A DNA stretch of 64,000 nucleotides from Streptomyces alfalfae (GTDB lineage: Bacteria; Actinomycetota; Actinomycetes; Streptomycetales; Streptomycetaceae), in contig NZ_QEXM01000014.1 of assembly GCF_004127445.1 (NCBI RefSeq), positions 1-64,000 on the forward strand. Direction: 5' to 3'. This document shows positions 1 to 9,114 of the stretch, piece by piece. The number at the start of each line of letters is the position of its first letter. Positions within the stretch are counted from its first letter, which is position 1. The position numbers were made by a program, and so were the translations under genes. A model generated the notes under the pieces. That model had not been told where the DNA came from and made no database searches. It saw nothing but the letters and a program-made list of their open reading frames with translations.

Positions 1-500
1 CGGGGTGGGCTGAGCTGGGCTTGGGGTTGAGTCCTGTGTGGCTGGGCGTTCCCCCCCCGGGGGATGGGGGTTCCGTGGCCGGGGGTGGGCCATTGGCCGG
101 GGGTGGGCCGTTGGCCGGAGGCGGTCCGTGGACGAGCGGTCGGTGGTTCCGTGACCAGCAGCGGGGCCCGCGGGCCCCCCCGGGGGGGCAGGAGCGGTGG
201 GCCTGTGGCCGACGGTGTGGCCGGGGGCGGTGATTCGGCGGCCGGGGTGGGCCCGTGACCGGCCGTGACCGAGCGGCCGGTAGGTCCATGGCCGACGGTG
301 AGCCCGTGAGCGGGGGGGCCGGGCGGCCGGTGGCTCCATGGCCGGGAGTGAGCCCGTGGGCTACGGGGGGGGCGGGGGCGGCGGGCCTGTGACCGACGGG
401 GGCCGGGGCGGTGGTTCCGGCGCCGGGGGTGAGCCCGTGACCGGCCGAGGCCGGGCGGCCGGTGGCTCCGCGACCGGAGGTGACCCGTGGGCCCCGGGGG
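1..500. repeat. G-rich degenerate repeats, no gene
   Basis: No credible gene is visible here. The stretch is extremely G-rich on the plus strand and is built from decayed copies of a unit of about 35-40 bases. Four copies are recognisable at about 274-309, 324-360, 401-440 and 453-491. They share a GGTGGCTCC-like left half and a GTGAGCCCGTG-like right half; the first two are 50 bases apart and the others are spaced irregularly. G-runs of up to eight bases could form quadruplexes. Open frames here are Gly/Arg-only translations of the repeat and were not accepted. It lies just beyond the holA stop codon. Confidence 0.6.
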
Positions 501-1487
501 TCAGGGGCGGCGGGATCTGGCGGCGCGGGCGATGGTCACCACGGCCTTCTCCAGCGCGTACTCGGGGTCGTCGCCACCGCCCTTGACGCCCGCGTCGGCC
601 GCGGCGATCGCGGCGATCGCGACGGCCACGCCGTCCGGGGTCCAGCCGCGCATCTGCTGCCGGACCCGGTCGATCTTCCAGGGCGGCATGCCCAGCTCAC
701 GGGCCAGATCGGCCGGACGCCCGCCCCGCGCGGAGGACAGCTTGCCGATGGCCCGCACCCCCTGCGCGAGCGCGCTCGTGATCATGACGGGGGCGACCCC
801 GGTCGACAGGGACCAACGCAACGCCTCGAGCGCCTCAGCCGCCCGCCCCTCCACGGCCCGGTCCGCCACCGTGAAGCTCGACGCCTCGGCCCGGCCGGTG
901 TAGTACCGCCCGACAACCGCCTCGTCGATCGTCCCCTCGACGTCCGCCACGAGCTGCGAGACCGCGGAGGCCAGCTCCCGCAGGTCGCTGCCGATCGCGT
1001 CGACGAGGGCCTGGCACGCCTCGGGCGTGGCGGAACGCCCCGTCACACGGAACTCCGACCGCACGAACGACAGCCGGTCCGCGGGCTTGGTCATCTTCGG
1101 GCAGGCTACCTCCCGCGCCCCCGCCTTGCGGGCCGCGTCGAGCAACCCCTTGCCCTTGGCGCCGCCCGCGTGCAGCAGCACGAGGGTGATCTCCTCGGCG
1201 GGCGCCCCCAGATACGCCTTCACGTCCTTGATCGTGTCCGCCGACAGATCCTGCGCGTTCCGCACGACGACGACCTTGCGCTCGGCGAAGAGCGAGGGGC
1301 TGGTGAGCTCGGCGAGCGTGCCGGGCTGCAACTGGTCCGAGCTGAGGTCGCGCACGTCCGTGTCCGCGTCGGCGGCACGGGCGGCCGCCACCACCTGCTG
1401 CACGGCACGGTCGAGGAGCAGTTCCTCCTGCCCCACGGCGAGCGTGAGGGGAGCGAGCGGATCGTCGTTAGCTGTCTTCCTGGCCAT
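501..1487 (-). CDS. holA: DNA polymerase III delta subunit
   Basis: Clamp-loader delta subunit, which opens the beta sliding clamp within the polymerase III holoenzyme in the cytoplasm. The 328-residue product has the usual family length. Family features are the N-terminal stretch around LAVGQEELLLDRAV, the middle SLFAERKVVVVRNAQDL segment, and the C-terminal helical collar with WKIDRVRQQMRGW. ATG at 1487 (MARKTANDD) was chosen because homologues start there; the frame stays open upstream but is Arg/Ser-rich and unlike coding sequence. The gene is followed by the G-rich repeat tract. Identification is by sequence pattern and by its position near comEC, the usual Streptomyces arrangement. Confidence 0.93.
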   Translation of the reverse strand: MARKTANDDPLAPLTLAVGQEELLLDRAVQQVVAAARAADADTDVRDLSSDQLQPGTLAELTSPSLFAERKVVVVRNAQDLSADTIKDVKAYLGAPAEEITLVLLHAGGAKGKGLLDAARKAGAREVACPKMTKPADRLSFVRSEFRVTGRSATPEACQALVDAIGSDLRELASAVSQLVADVEGTIDEAVVGRYYTGRAEASSFTVADRAVEGRAAEALEALRWSLSTGVAPVMITSALAQGVRAIGKLSSARGGRPADLARELGMPPWKIDRVRQQMRGWTPDGVAVAIAAIAAADAGVKGGGDDPEYALEKAVVTIARAARSRRP

Positions 1488-1626
1488 CGCGGTCAAGCAT
1501 CCCACGCGGCACTGACAGTCCACCCCGCACGGCGGGCTCCCCGGCCGGGAGCCGGGAGCGGGGGGCCGGCAGCGGGAGGCCGGGAGCCGGTGCCGTGCCG
1601 CCCGGCCCGTATCGGAGAATGGGGGC

Positions 1627-1872
1627 GTGAGCGACGTACGACATGTCCTGGTGCTGCCCGACCGCGATGCCGCGGAGGAAGTGGCCGAAGAGCTTCCGGA
1701 CCGCTTCGGCGTCTCCGAGGAACCCCAGCTCGTACGCGACGCCCTGGCCGGCGAGGACGACGCCGAGGACGCCCAGTGGCTGGTCGTGGTCGAGGACCCG
1801 GAGTCCCGCCTCGACCGCACGGCCCTGGACGACCTGGCCGCGGAACACGAGGGCTGGCTGGAGGCCCCGTAG
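1627..1872 (+). CDS. Small acidic conserved protein
   Basis: An 81-residue acidic protein starting at GTG 1627 (MSDVRHVLVLPDRDAAEEVAEEL). It has alternating hydrophobic strands (HVLVLPD, QWLVVVED) and acidic helices, which suggests a compact alpha/beta fold. There is no signal peptide, Cys or membrane segment. It sits alone on the plus strand between holA and the YceI gene, both on the other strand. I do not recognise a function. Codon usage looks truly coding, with high third-position GC, so it is probably real rather than a shadow of the opposite strand. Confidence 0.72.
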   Translation: MSDVRHVLVLPDRDAAEEVAEELPDRFGVSEEPQLVRDALAGEDDAEDAQWLVVVEDPESRLDRTALDDLAAEHEGWLEAP

Positions 1873-1914
1873 CCCCGATGGTCCCGCCCGGCGGGGCCAC
1901 GCACCTCCGCCGCG

Positions 1915-2808
1915 TCAGCCCTTGGGGATGACCTGGATGTCGAGATCGACCTGGATGCTGTGGCCGACGGCCGCGATGCCGCGCGCGAGCATCGTCTGCC
2001 AGGTGATCGTGAAGTCGTCGCGGTGCAGCTCGGTGGAGGCACGGCAGGCCACGCGGGTCTCCCCTTCGAGCCCCTGCCCGATGCCGAGGTACTCGGCGTC
2101 GAGCGTCACCGTCCGCGTCACACCGTGCAACGTCAGCCCGCCGGATATCGCCCACCGGCTGCCGCCCTTGTGCACGAAGCGGTCGCTGTAGAACTCCATG
2201 GTCGGAAAGCGCGCCACGTCCAGGAAGTCCCCCGAGCGCAGGTGGTCGTCGCGCATCTTGACCGCGGTGTCGATGGACGCCGCGTCGATGACGACGTGCA
2301 TCGCGGAGTCCTCCATGCGCTCGCCGAGGCGAATCACCCCCGCGAAGCTGTTGAACCGCCCGTGGATCCGGGCCAGCCCGATGTGCCGCGCGGAGAACCC
2401 GACCGAGGAGTGCTGCGGGTCGACCTCCCACTCGCCGGGCCTGGGGAGAACCGGCGGCTGGGCGACCTGCAACGTGACGTCACCCAGCGAGGCGTGCGCG
2501 TCCTCCCCCACCGTGACGCTCGCCCGGTACGGAGTGAACCCCTCCGCCGACACCGCGAGGCGGTACTCCCCCGCCGGCACCGTCGTGACGAACGACCCGA
2601 AGGGATCCGTCCCCCCGCCGACCACCTTGCGGCCCACGGCGTCGCTGACCACGAACTCCGCGTTCCGCACGGGCTCGTTCACAGGGTCGAGCACCCGGCA
2701 GCTGAGCGCCCCCGCGTTCGGCGGAACCGTGAACGCCGACAGAGCCCCCGCCCGCGCCACCCGATTCGTACGGTTCCCCAGCCGGTTCCCCAGCCAACGG
2801 CCGAACAC
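1915..2808 (-). CDS. YceI family protein with N-terminal carboxypeptidase-regulatory-like domain
   Basis: 297 residues from GTG 2808. Residues about 118-297 are a YceI lipocalin-like domain, shown by WEVDPQHSSVGFSARH, the GRFNSFAGVI segment, SGDFLDVARFPTMEFYSD, and the terminal GHSIQVDLDIQVIPK. This family binds isoprenoid-like or amphipathic lipids. Residues about 33-105 resemble a beta-sandwich carboxypeptidase-regulatory (CarboxypepD_reg-like) domain with GEYRLAVSAEGFTPYR. There is no obvious signal peptide, so it is probably cytoplasmic or surface-associated by other means; that is inference. The 250 bases upstream hold its promoter region but no motif I could fix. Confidence 0.88.
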   Translation of the reverse strand: MFGRWLGNRLGNRTNRVARAGALSAFTVPPNAGALSCRVLDPVNEPVRNAEFVVSDAVGRKVVGGGTDPFGSFVTTVPAGEYRLAVSAEGFTPYRASVTVGEDAHASLGDVTLQVAQPPVLPRPGEWEVDPQHSSVGFSARHIGLARIHGRFNSFAGVIRLGERMEDSAMHVVIDAASIDTAVKMRDDHLRSGDFLDVARFPTMEFYSDRFVHKGGSRWAISGGLTLHGVTRTVTLDAEYLGIGQGLEGETRVACRASTELHRDDFTITWQTMLARGIAAVGHSIQVDLDIQVIPKG

Positions 2809-3059
2809 TTACGACACACCCCCGCGTTCCCTCACGACACCACAGCAACTGCATTCCACAAACGGCAACGAAAGGGCATTCGATCACCGTTGCGGCATTC
2901 GGTGCAACACGAACCTACATCGCGCCAATTGCCGATGATGAGCTGTAGTGCCGCGCCTGAACCACTTTGGGCAGGTCAGCCCCCTGTTTCCGGCGGTAGC
3001 CCTACCGGAGGGCAGGCCTCCGGCATCGCGGCGCTCGGCGGCCCCGCACCCCGGCCGCG

Positions 3060-5756
3060 CTACGGCGGTCTCGTGGCCACCTCCAGCCGTGGCGCCGAGC
3101 CCCGCCCCGAAGCCAGCACCGCGATCGCGCCCTGGGTGTCCGTGCGCAGCACCTCCGCCCCCTCGGCCCGCAGCGCCGCCATCGTGACGGGTGCCGGATG
3201 GCCGTACGTGTTCTCGGCGCCACAAGAGATCAAGGCCAGCCTGGGCGCCGCCCTGCGCAGCAGCTCCGGGTCCTGGTCGGCCGAGCCGTGGTGGGCGACC
3301 TTCAGGACGTCCACGGACGTGAGCCACGCGGCAGCCGGGCTTCTCAGCAGGGCGCGCTGCGCGGGTGGTTCGAGATCGCCGAGCAGCAGCAGGCTCAGCC
3401 CGGCGGTCCGCACGAGCAGCGTGACGCTGGCGTCGTTCGGTCCCTCGGGCCGCACCCGCGGCTCGGCCTGCGGCCAGAGCACCCGCCACTCCAGGGCCCC
3501 CGCCCGCCGCCGCTCCCCCGCCGCGGCCCGAGTCATCCGCACCCCCTTCGCGGCCGCCTGCCTCCGGACGAACTCCGCCTGCTCCGAGGGTTCATCGAAC
3601 CCGGTCGTCTGGATCGCCCCCACCTCACGCCCCCGCAACACCCCCGGCAGTCCCGCCACATGGTCCGCGTGAAAGTGCGTCAGCAGCACGAGCGGCACGC
3701 GCGTGACCCCGAGCGAGCGCAGGCAGCGGTCCACCGCCACGGGGTCCGGCCCGGCGTCGACGACCACCCCGGCGCCCTCACCCGCCGCGAGCACCAGGGC
3801 GTCGCCCTGACCCACGTCGCACATCACCATGCGCCAGCCCTGCGGCGGCCACCCCGCGATCACCCGGGTGAGGGGCGGTGGCTGGACGATGACCAGCAGG
3901 AGCAGCAGCGCACAGGCCGCCGCGAGCCACGGGTGCCGCGCGAGCCTGCGTCCGGCCAGGGCGACCACCACCGTGGCGAGCGCAAGGAGGAGCCCGCCGT
4001 GCCAGCCCCCGGGCCAGTCGACACCGCTGCCTGGCAGCGCCGCCCCCGTGCGCGCGATCTCCGCGATCCATCCGGTGGGCCAGGAAGCGCCCCACGCGAG
4101 CACCTTCGCGACCGGCATCGCCACCGGGGCCACCGCGAGCGCGGCGAACCCGAGGACGGTGGCGGGCGCCACGGCGAACTCCGCCAGGAGATTGCACGGC
4201 ACCGCGACCAGACTCACCCGGGCGGCGAGCACGGCCACCACGGGTGCGCACACCGCCTGCGCCGCGGCAGCCGCGGCCAGCGCCTCCGCCGGCCGTGGCG
4301 GCACCCCGCGCTCGCGCAGCGCGGCTCCCCAGCGGGGCGCGAGGGTGAGCAGCGCGCCGGTGGCCAGGACGGACAGCAGGAAACCGTAGCTCCGGGCCAG
4401 CCAGGGGTCCCACAGGACAAGCAGCAGCACCGCGGCGGCCAACGCCGGGAGCAGCGATCTCCGCCGCCCGGTGGCGATGGCGAGGAGCGCGATCAGCCCG
4501 CAGGCCGCGGCCCGGAGCACACTCGGCTCCGGTCGGCAGACGATGACAAAGCCGAGGGTCAGCACCCCGCCCAGCAACGCCGTCGTCCGCAGCGACATGC
4601 CCAGCATCGGCGCAAGCCCCCGCCTCTCGGCCCGCTGCGCCATGCCCGGCGGCCCGATGAGCAGCGCGAGGACGATTGTCAGGTTCGCCCCGCTGACGGC
4701 CAGCAAGTGCGTGAGGTCGGTCGCCCGGAACGCCTCCTCCAACTCGGCGGGCACCCGCGAGGTGTCCCCGATCACGAGCCCCGGCACCAGCGCTCGGGCA
4801 TCGGCCGGCAGTCCGCCCGTGGCCTCCCGCAGCCCTGCCCGCAGTTCACCGGCCAGGCGCTGCGCCGCGGAGGGCGGCCCGATCACGTGCGGCGCCCGCT
4901 CGCCCGACACCCGCAGCACCGCGGCGGCCCTGCCTCCCCGCGGCAGCGGCGGTGCCAGTCGCCCCTGCACCCGCAGCCGCGTCGACGGCAGCAGAGCGAG
5001 CCACGGCCGTGATCCGGCCTTCCGGACTTCGGGCTCCGTTCCTCCCCCTTCCGTATCTCGCCCGTCCGTATCTCGCCCTTCCGTTCCTCTCCCTTCCGTA
5101 TCTCTCCCTTCCGGCTCTCGCCCTTCCATTCGCACGATGACCAGTACCGGAGTCCGCGTCACCGACTCCGATCCGTCGGCCTTCGTGACGCGCTGGACCT
5201 CGGCGTCCAGGACGACGGTGGGCGGCATCGCATGGGCGCTCGCCGTGCGTGGCCGGGTGCGACGGGGATCGGACGTGACCCGCAACTCCGCCTCGACCTG
5301 CGCGTACTCCCTCGCCGACGCGGGCACCGGGCCGCGCCGCAGGTCCGCCCCGTGCAGGGCCGCGGAGCCGGCCGATGCGGCGGTGCAGAGCAGCACGGCC
5401 GCCACCGTCAGCCGCCCCCAGATGTGGCGTGGCCCCCGCGGTCTCCCGCGCGCGGATGGGGCGGGTGACCACCCCCGCGTCATGGGTGACCGCTCTCCCG
5501 ACGTTCGAGGTCGCCCCCGCGCCGTCCACGTCACCATCAGGGCTCCGGCCACCGCCACGCAGATCGCGACCGTCGTGACCGCCCATCGCGGTGGGGCGTC
5601 CAGCATCAGTGCCGCCGTCGCCCACGCCGCCAGCGCGGGCGGCACCAGGCGGAGGTCGACCGGCCCCTCCTGCCGGGGATGCGAGGCGCCCAGACGGTTG
5701 CCCGACGAGAGGTGGACCGCCGCGCGTGGCTCCCTGTCCCCGGTGCCCGGCCTCAT
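3060..5756 (-). CDS. comEC: ComEC/Rec2 family DNA internalisation protein
   Basis: 898-residue polytopic membrane protein with an N-terminal hydrophobic pair, an extracytoplasmic OB-like region, the Competence membrane domain (LTHLLAVSGANLTIVLALL near residue 330) and a C-terminal metallo-beta-lactamase domain. The metal site THFHADH is near residue 693 and a VAHHGSAD segment follows. In competent bacteria ComEC is the channel and likely nuclease for single-strand DNA entry; transformation is not established for Streptomyces. The ATG overlaps the comEA stop as ATGA, so translation is probably coupled. An in-frame tandem repeat inserts acidic/Arg residues near 205-245. A weak 7-bp hairpin (3005-3023) follows the gene. 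Confidence 0.92.
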   Translation of the reverse strand: MRPGTGDREPRAAVHLSSGNRLGASHPRQEGPVDLRLVPPALAAWATAALMLDAPPRWAVTTVAICVAVAGALMVTWTARGRPRTSGERSPMTRGWSPAPSARGRPRGPRHIWGRLTVAAVLLCTAASAGSAALHGADLRRGPVPASAREYAQVEAELRVTSDPRRTRPRTASAHAMPPTVVLDAEVQRVTKADGSESVTRTPVLVIVRMEGREPEGRDTEGRGTEGRDTDGRDTEGGGTEPEVRKAGSRPWLALLPSTRLRVQGRLAPPLPRGGRAAAVLRVSGERAPHVIGPPSAAQRLAGELRAGLREATGGLPADARALVPGLVIGDTSRVPAELEEAFRATDLTHLLAVSGANLTIVLALLIGPPGMAQRAERRGLAPMLGMSLRTTALLGGVLTLGFVIVCRPEPSVLRAAACGLIALLAIATGRRRSLLPALAAAVLLLVLWDPWLARSYGFLLSVLATGALLTLAPRWGAALRERGVPPRPAEALAAAAAAQAVCAPVVAVLAARVSLVAVPCNLLAEFAVAPATVLGFAALAVAPVAMPVAKVLAWGASWPTGWIAEIARTGAALPGSGVDWPGGWHGGLLLALATVVVALAGRRLARHPWLAAACALLLLLVIVQPPPLTRVIAGWPPQGWRMVMCDVGQGDALVLAAGEGAGVVVDAGPDPVAVDRCLRSLGVTRVPLVLLTHFHADHVAGLPGVLRGREVGAIQTTGFDEPSEQAEFVRRQAAAKGVRMTRAAAGERRRAGALEWRVLWPQAEPRVRPEGPNDASVTLLVRTAGLSLLLLGDLEPPAQRALLRSPAAAWLTSVDVLKVAHHGSADQDPELLRRAAPRLALISCGAENTYGHPAPVTMAALRAEGAEVLRTDTQGAIAVLASGRGSAPRLEVATRPP
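5047..5127 (-). repeat. 15-bp tandem repeat inside comEC
   Basis: Five copies of a 15-base unit plus a partial sixth, read on the plus strand as CCTTCCGTATCTCGC with small variations. Because 15 is a multiple of three, the reading frame is kept, and on the coding strand it gives a run of five-residue units like EGRDT and EGRGT. It lies in the extracytoplasmic region before the channel domain, so copy-number changes would lengthen or shorten a charged linker without a frameshift. Confidence 0.85.
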
Positions 5757-7183
5757 GGCCGTACGAGATCCTGGAGGTCGGCGAACCGGCGGTCACCGAT
5801 GCCGTTGACCTCGCGCAGTTCGTCGACCGAGCGGAAACCGCCGTGCTCCGTGCGGTAGTCGATGATGTGCTGTGCCAGGACCGGTCCGACGCCGGGCAGT
5901 TCGTCGAGCTGCGCGGCGCTCGCCGTGTTCAGCCCGACCGGCCCCGCGGTCGCCGCTCCGCCGACTCCGGCAGCCCCGCCGCTGCCCGCGCCCGACGCGC
6001 CAGGCGCGGCCGGTGCCGCAGGGGCCCCGACGACCACCTGTTCGCCGTCCAGCAGGACCCTCGCGCGGTTGAGCCCGCTCAGGTCGGCTCCGGGCCTTAC
6101 CCCGCCGGCCGCCCGCAGGGCGTCGGCCACCCGGGAGCCCGCGGGCAACCGCTGCACCCCGGGGTCCCTGACCTTGCCGCTGACGTCCACGACGACCCGG
6201 TCACCCTGCGCACCGGCAGCCGCGACACCGCCGCCCGCGTTCGCGTCGCCCCCAGCCGGTGCGGAACCCGGTGAAGGAGCCGGGGCCGCGCCTCGCTCAC
6301 GGGCACTGCTCGCCTCACCCACGACGTCCGGCGGCCGCACCGACTGCGTACGCCCCGCCCAGTAGTGCTGCGCCGCGAAGACCGCCGCGACGGCAAGGAC
6401 CACGACCAGCGCGACGACGCCTCGCCGCTCCAGGCCGCACCGCGCCTGGAGCCACACCGGCAGCCGCTCCCGCACGGCGAGCCGTGCCCGCTCCCCCCGC
6501 GACGGCTCCCCGACCGCCTCGACCGTCTCGACCACCTGCCCACCGGAGCCGGGCCCCCGCTCGGCGCACCCTTCCGGCACACTTCGCTCCTCACGCGACT
6601 CGGCGGGCACGGCCTTCCACTCCCACTGGGGCCCGGCGTCACGCGACGCCGGTCCCGGCGCACGCGGCGCGCCCTCGCCCGGGCTGGCGGCCCGCCACCC
6701 CGGCGGCGGCTCCGATCCGGGAGGGCCCGGGAAGGGCTCGGGCAAGGGCTCGGGGAAGAGGTTCTCCGCGCGCAGCCGCACGGCCTCCACCGTGCCTCGC
6801 CTGCGGCGGGCCCTGCCACGGGCGTCCCGGCTCCGCGCACGACCGTCGGACGCACGGCCGTCGGACGCGGGGCCGCGCCCGGGGCCACTCGTCGCGGAAG
6901 GCCTCCGGGGCGTCCCGACAGCGGAGGGCACAGGTGACGTCCGGGCGGAGGAGGACACGTGCGGTGTCCGGGCGGCGGACGATCCGTAAGGCGTCCCAGT
7001 CGCGGAAGGCGCATGTGACGTCCGGGCCGCGAAGGGCATGGGGGCCGCCTGGGCCTGGGAAGGCACCGGCAGAGTCCGAGCCTCGGCGGGCGCACGCAGC
7101 GTCCCGGCCTCGGAAGGCACGTGCGGCGTCCGGTCCTCGGAAAGCCGGCTGCCCGACGTCGGGGAAGAAGATCGAAGAGTCAT
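5753..7183 (-). CDS. comEA: ComEA family helix-hairpin-helix DNA-binding protein
   Basis: DNA receptor of the ComEA/ComEC pair. From ATG 7183 it is 476 residues; GTG 7201 is an alternative. Neither start has a clear ribosome-binding site. Order of parts: a Pro/Ser/Ala/Arg-rich low-complexity tail of about 150 residues made of 8-10-residue repeats (ARTxHVPS-like), a membrane helix GVVALVVVLAVAAVFAAQ, an SLBB-like domain (VVVDVSGKVRDPGVQRLPAG), and two C-terminal helix-hairpin-helix motifs (LNTASAAQLDELPGVGPVLA and EVNGIGDRRFADLQDL). The tail is long compared with Bacillus ComEA (about 200 residues in all). The stop overlaps the comEC start by four bases. Confidence 0.9.
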   Translation of the reverse strand: MTLRSSSPTSGSRLSEDRTPHVPSEAGTLRAPAEARTLPVPSQAQAAPMPFAARTSHAPSATGTPYGSSAARTPHVSSSARTSPVPSAVGTPRRPSATSGPGRGPASDGRASDGRARSRDARGRARRRRGTVEAVRLRAENLFPEPLPEPFPGPPGSEPPPGWRAASPGEGAPRAPGPASRDAGPQWEWKAVPAESREERSVPEGCAERGPGSGGQVVETVEAVGEPSRGERARLAVRERLPVWLQARCGLERRGVVALVVVLAVAAVFAAQHYWAGRTQSVRPPDVVGEASSARERGAAPAPSPGSAPAGGDANAGGGVAAAGAQGDRVVVDVSGKVRDPGVQRLPAGSRVADALRAAGGVRPGADLSGLNRARVLLDGEQVVVGAPAAPAAPGASGAGSGGAAGVGGAATAGPVGLNTASAAQLDELPGVGPVLAQHIIDYRTEHGGFRSVDELREVNGIGDRRFADLQDLVRP

Positions 7184-7291
7184 GCCGACGACGTTAGGCA
7201 CAATCGCCCGACCGCGATGATCTTGGTCAAAACCCGTGGATCACCCGCCAGTTGTGGATAACTCCGTCACCCGCACGAGGGAATTCTTCGC

Positions 7292-8137
7292 CTAGCGAGG
7301 CGAGACCACAGCACCCAGCAACCCCGGCCCCGTATGCGCGCCGATCACCGCGCCCACCTCACTGACGTGCAGCTCCGCGAGGCCCGGCACCCGCTCGCGG
7401 AGGCGGTCCGCCAGGGTCGACGCGCGGTCCGGAGCCGACAGGTGGTGGACCGCGATGTCGACCCGGCCGGTGCCCGCGCGCTCCACGACGATCTCTTCGA
7501 GGCGGGCGATGGCCTTCGACGCCGTCCGGACCTTCTCCAGCATGTCGATGCGGCCGTCGTCCAGCTTCAGCAGCGGCTTCACGGCCAGGGCCGAGCCGAG
7601 GAGCGCCTGGGCGGCGCCGATGCGGCCGCCCCTGCGCAGATAGTCGAGGGTGTCGACGTAGAAGTAGGCGGACGTGCCCGCGGCGCGCTTCTCGGCCGCC
7701 GCCACCGCTTCCTCGGCCGAGTAGCCCGCGTCGGCGGCCTCCGCCGCCGAGAGGGCGCAGAAGCCGAGGGCCATCGCGACCATGCCGGTGTCTACGACGC
7801 GCACCGGCACCGGGGCGTCCTTCGCCGCGAGGAGCGCCGCGTCGTACGTACCGGAGAACTCGGCGGACAGGTGGAGCGAGACGATGGCCTCGGCACCCGC
7901 CTCGGCGACCTTCCGGTACGTCTCCGCGAAGACCTCTGGGCTGGGCCGGGACGTCGTCACCGGCTTCCGCTTCTGCAGGGCCTGGGCGAGGGAGCGGGCC
8001 GAGATCTCGGTGCCCTCCTCGAACGCCTGACTGCCCAGGACCACCGTCAGGGGCACCGATGTGATGCCGTGCCGGTCCATCGTCCGCTGCGGCAGATAGG
8101 CCGTTGAATCCGTGACGATCGCGACATGGCGGGACAT
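7292..8137 (-). CDS. DegV family fatty-acid-binding protein
   Basis: 281-residue DegV protein. Members bind a fatty acid and some (FakB) present it to a FakA kinase; no FakA is visible in this window. Family signatures are the N-terminal VAIVTDSTAYLP, TTSRPSPEVF, the SAEFSGTYDAALLA turn, and YLRRGGRIGAAQALLGSALAVKPLL. ATG at 8137 (MSRHVAIVTDS) matches homologues; the open frame upstream is Arg/Pro-rich and non-coding in character. No strong ribosome-binding site precedes it. It stands between comEA and a membrane coiled-coil gene, all on the minus strand with short gaps. Confidence 0.93.
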   Translation of the reverse strand: MSRHVAIVTDSTAYLPQRTMDRHGITSVPLTVVLGSQAFEEGTEISARSLAQALQKRKPVTTSRPSPEVFAETYRKVAEAGAEAIVSLHLSAEFSGTYDAALLAAKDAPVPVRVVDTGMVAMALGFCALSAAEAADAGYSAEEAVAAAEKRAAGTSAYFYVDTLDYLRRGGRIGAAQALLGSALAVKPLLKLDDGRIDMLEKVRTASKAIARLEEIVVERAGTGRVDIAVHHLSAPDRASTLADRLRERVPGLAELHVSEVGAVIGAHTGPGLLGAVVSPR

Positions 8138-8225
8138 GAGCTGGAGGTTACCCGTCTGACCGGCGGGACGGCAGTCCGGCCCCCGCTCGTCCTGCTCCGG
8201 GGAGACGCGCTGTGTCACGGGCGGC

Positions 8226-8966
8226 TCAGGTCGTGCTCTCGGGCTTGGCCTTCTTCTCCCACGGATAGGTGACCGGCGGCTTCGGCGGGTTGATCGCGGG
8301 CCGCTGCGGCTCCTGAGCCGCCGGGCCGGACGCGGCGGACGCATCGGGCCTGGTCTGCTCGGAGCCCTTGGCGGGCGCCGCGGGCTCGGGCCACGCCGGA
8401 GGCGGCTGGTCCGGCGCGGGCTCCTTCGCCCAGTGCCGCAGGGCGCCCGTCTCCAGGTCGATCTGGTTGCTCAGCGACTCCAGGTCGTCGTCGGCGAACC
8501 GGCGGGCGCGGTCACGTGCCACCCACCGCAGCGAGTCCGCGGCCTTCGTGATCTGCTCGGTGCGCTCCCGCAGCCCCGGGAGGCGCTCGGCGAGGGCCGC
8601 CTTGTCGGGGTCCCGCTCCAGGCGCCGCAGTTCCTCGTCCAGCTCGTGCCCGTGGGCGCTCAGCCGATCGAAGAGCGCGAGGGACTCCTTCAGCGAATGG
8701 TCCTCGACCGCGCCCGCCCGCAGCACGTCCTGCGTGGCCCGCATCGAGGTGCGCAACGACAGACGCAGCTGTGCCAGTTGGGCGGCGCTGCCGACCTGCG
8801 CGAAGCTCCTCGCCCGCAGCGTGGTGTCCTCCACCGTCCTGCGGGCCTCCGAGATGGTGCGGTCGACTCCCCGCTTGGCCGCTTTGGCGACCTTCACCGT
8901 CGCGTAGATACCCGCCACCAGGAACAGCACGACGAGCAACGCCACGATTGCGCCCACGGCTTCCAT
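8226..8966 (-). CDS. Single-pass membrane protein with coiled coil
   Basis: 246 residues from ATG 8966, preceded by GGAGAGGGGC. Residues 4-27 form one membrane helix (IVALLVVLFLVAGIYATVKV). Residues about 35-165 are rich in Arg, Glu and Leu heptads (SEARRTVEDTTLRARSF; LFDRLSAHGHELDEELRRLE), so a cytoplasmic coiled coil is likely. The last 70 residues are Pro/Ala-rich and end in YPWEKKAKPESTT. I do not recognise the family, though similar membrane-anchored coiled-coil proteins occur beside leuS and degV in streptomycetes as far as I recall. The topology suggests a scaffold; that is inference. Confidence 0.8.
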   Translation of the reverse strand: MEAVGAIVALLVVLFLVAGIYATVKVAKAAKRGVDRTISEARRTVEDTTLRARSFAQVGSAAQLAQLRLSLRTSMRATQDVLRAGAVEDHSLKESLALFDRLSAHGHELDEELRRLERDPDKAALAERLPGLRERTEQITKAADSLRWVARDRARRFADDDLESLSNQIDLETGALRHWAKEPAPDQPPPAWPEPAAPAKGSEQTRPDASAASGPAAQEPQRPAINPPKPPVTYPWEKKAKPESTT

Positions 8967-9114
8967 GACGCCCCTCTCCGATTCGCGTCCGCTCCTGCGA
9001 CCGTCCTCCCACCGTAAACGGAGAAGGCAGGCCAGAGGTTCCAGTGGAACCCCCAACCTGCCCGTAGGGGATCACCCCTATGCCACCCCGGCGCGGGGTG
9101 TCTCCGGCCGGCGA

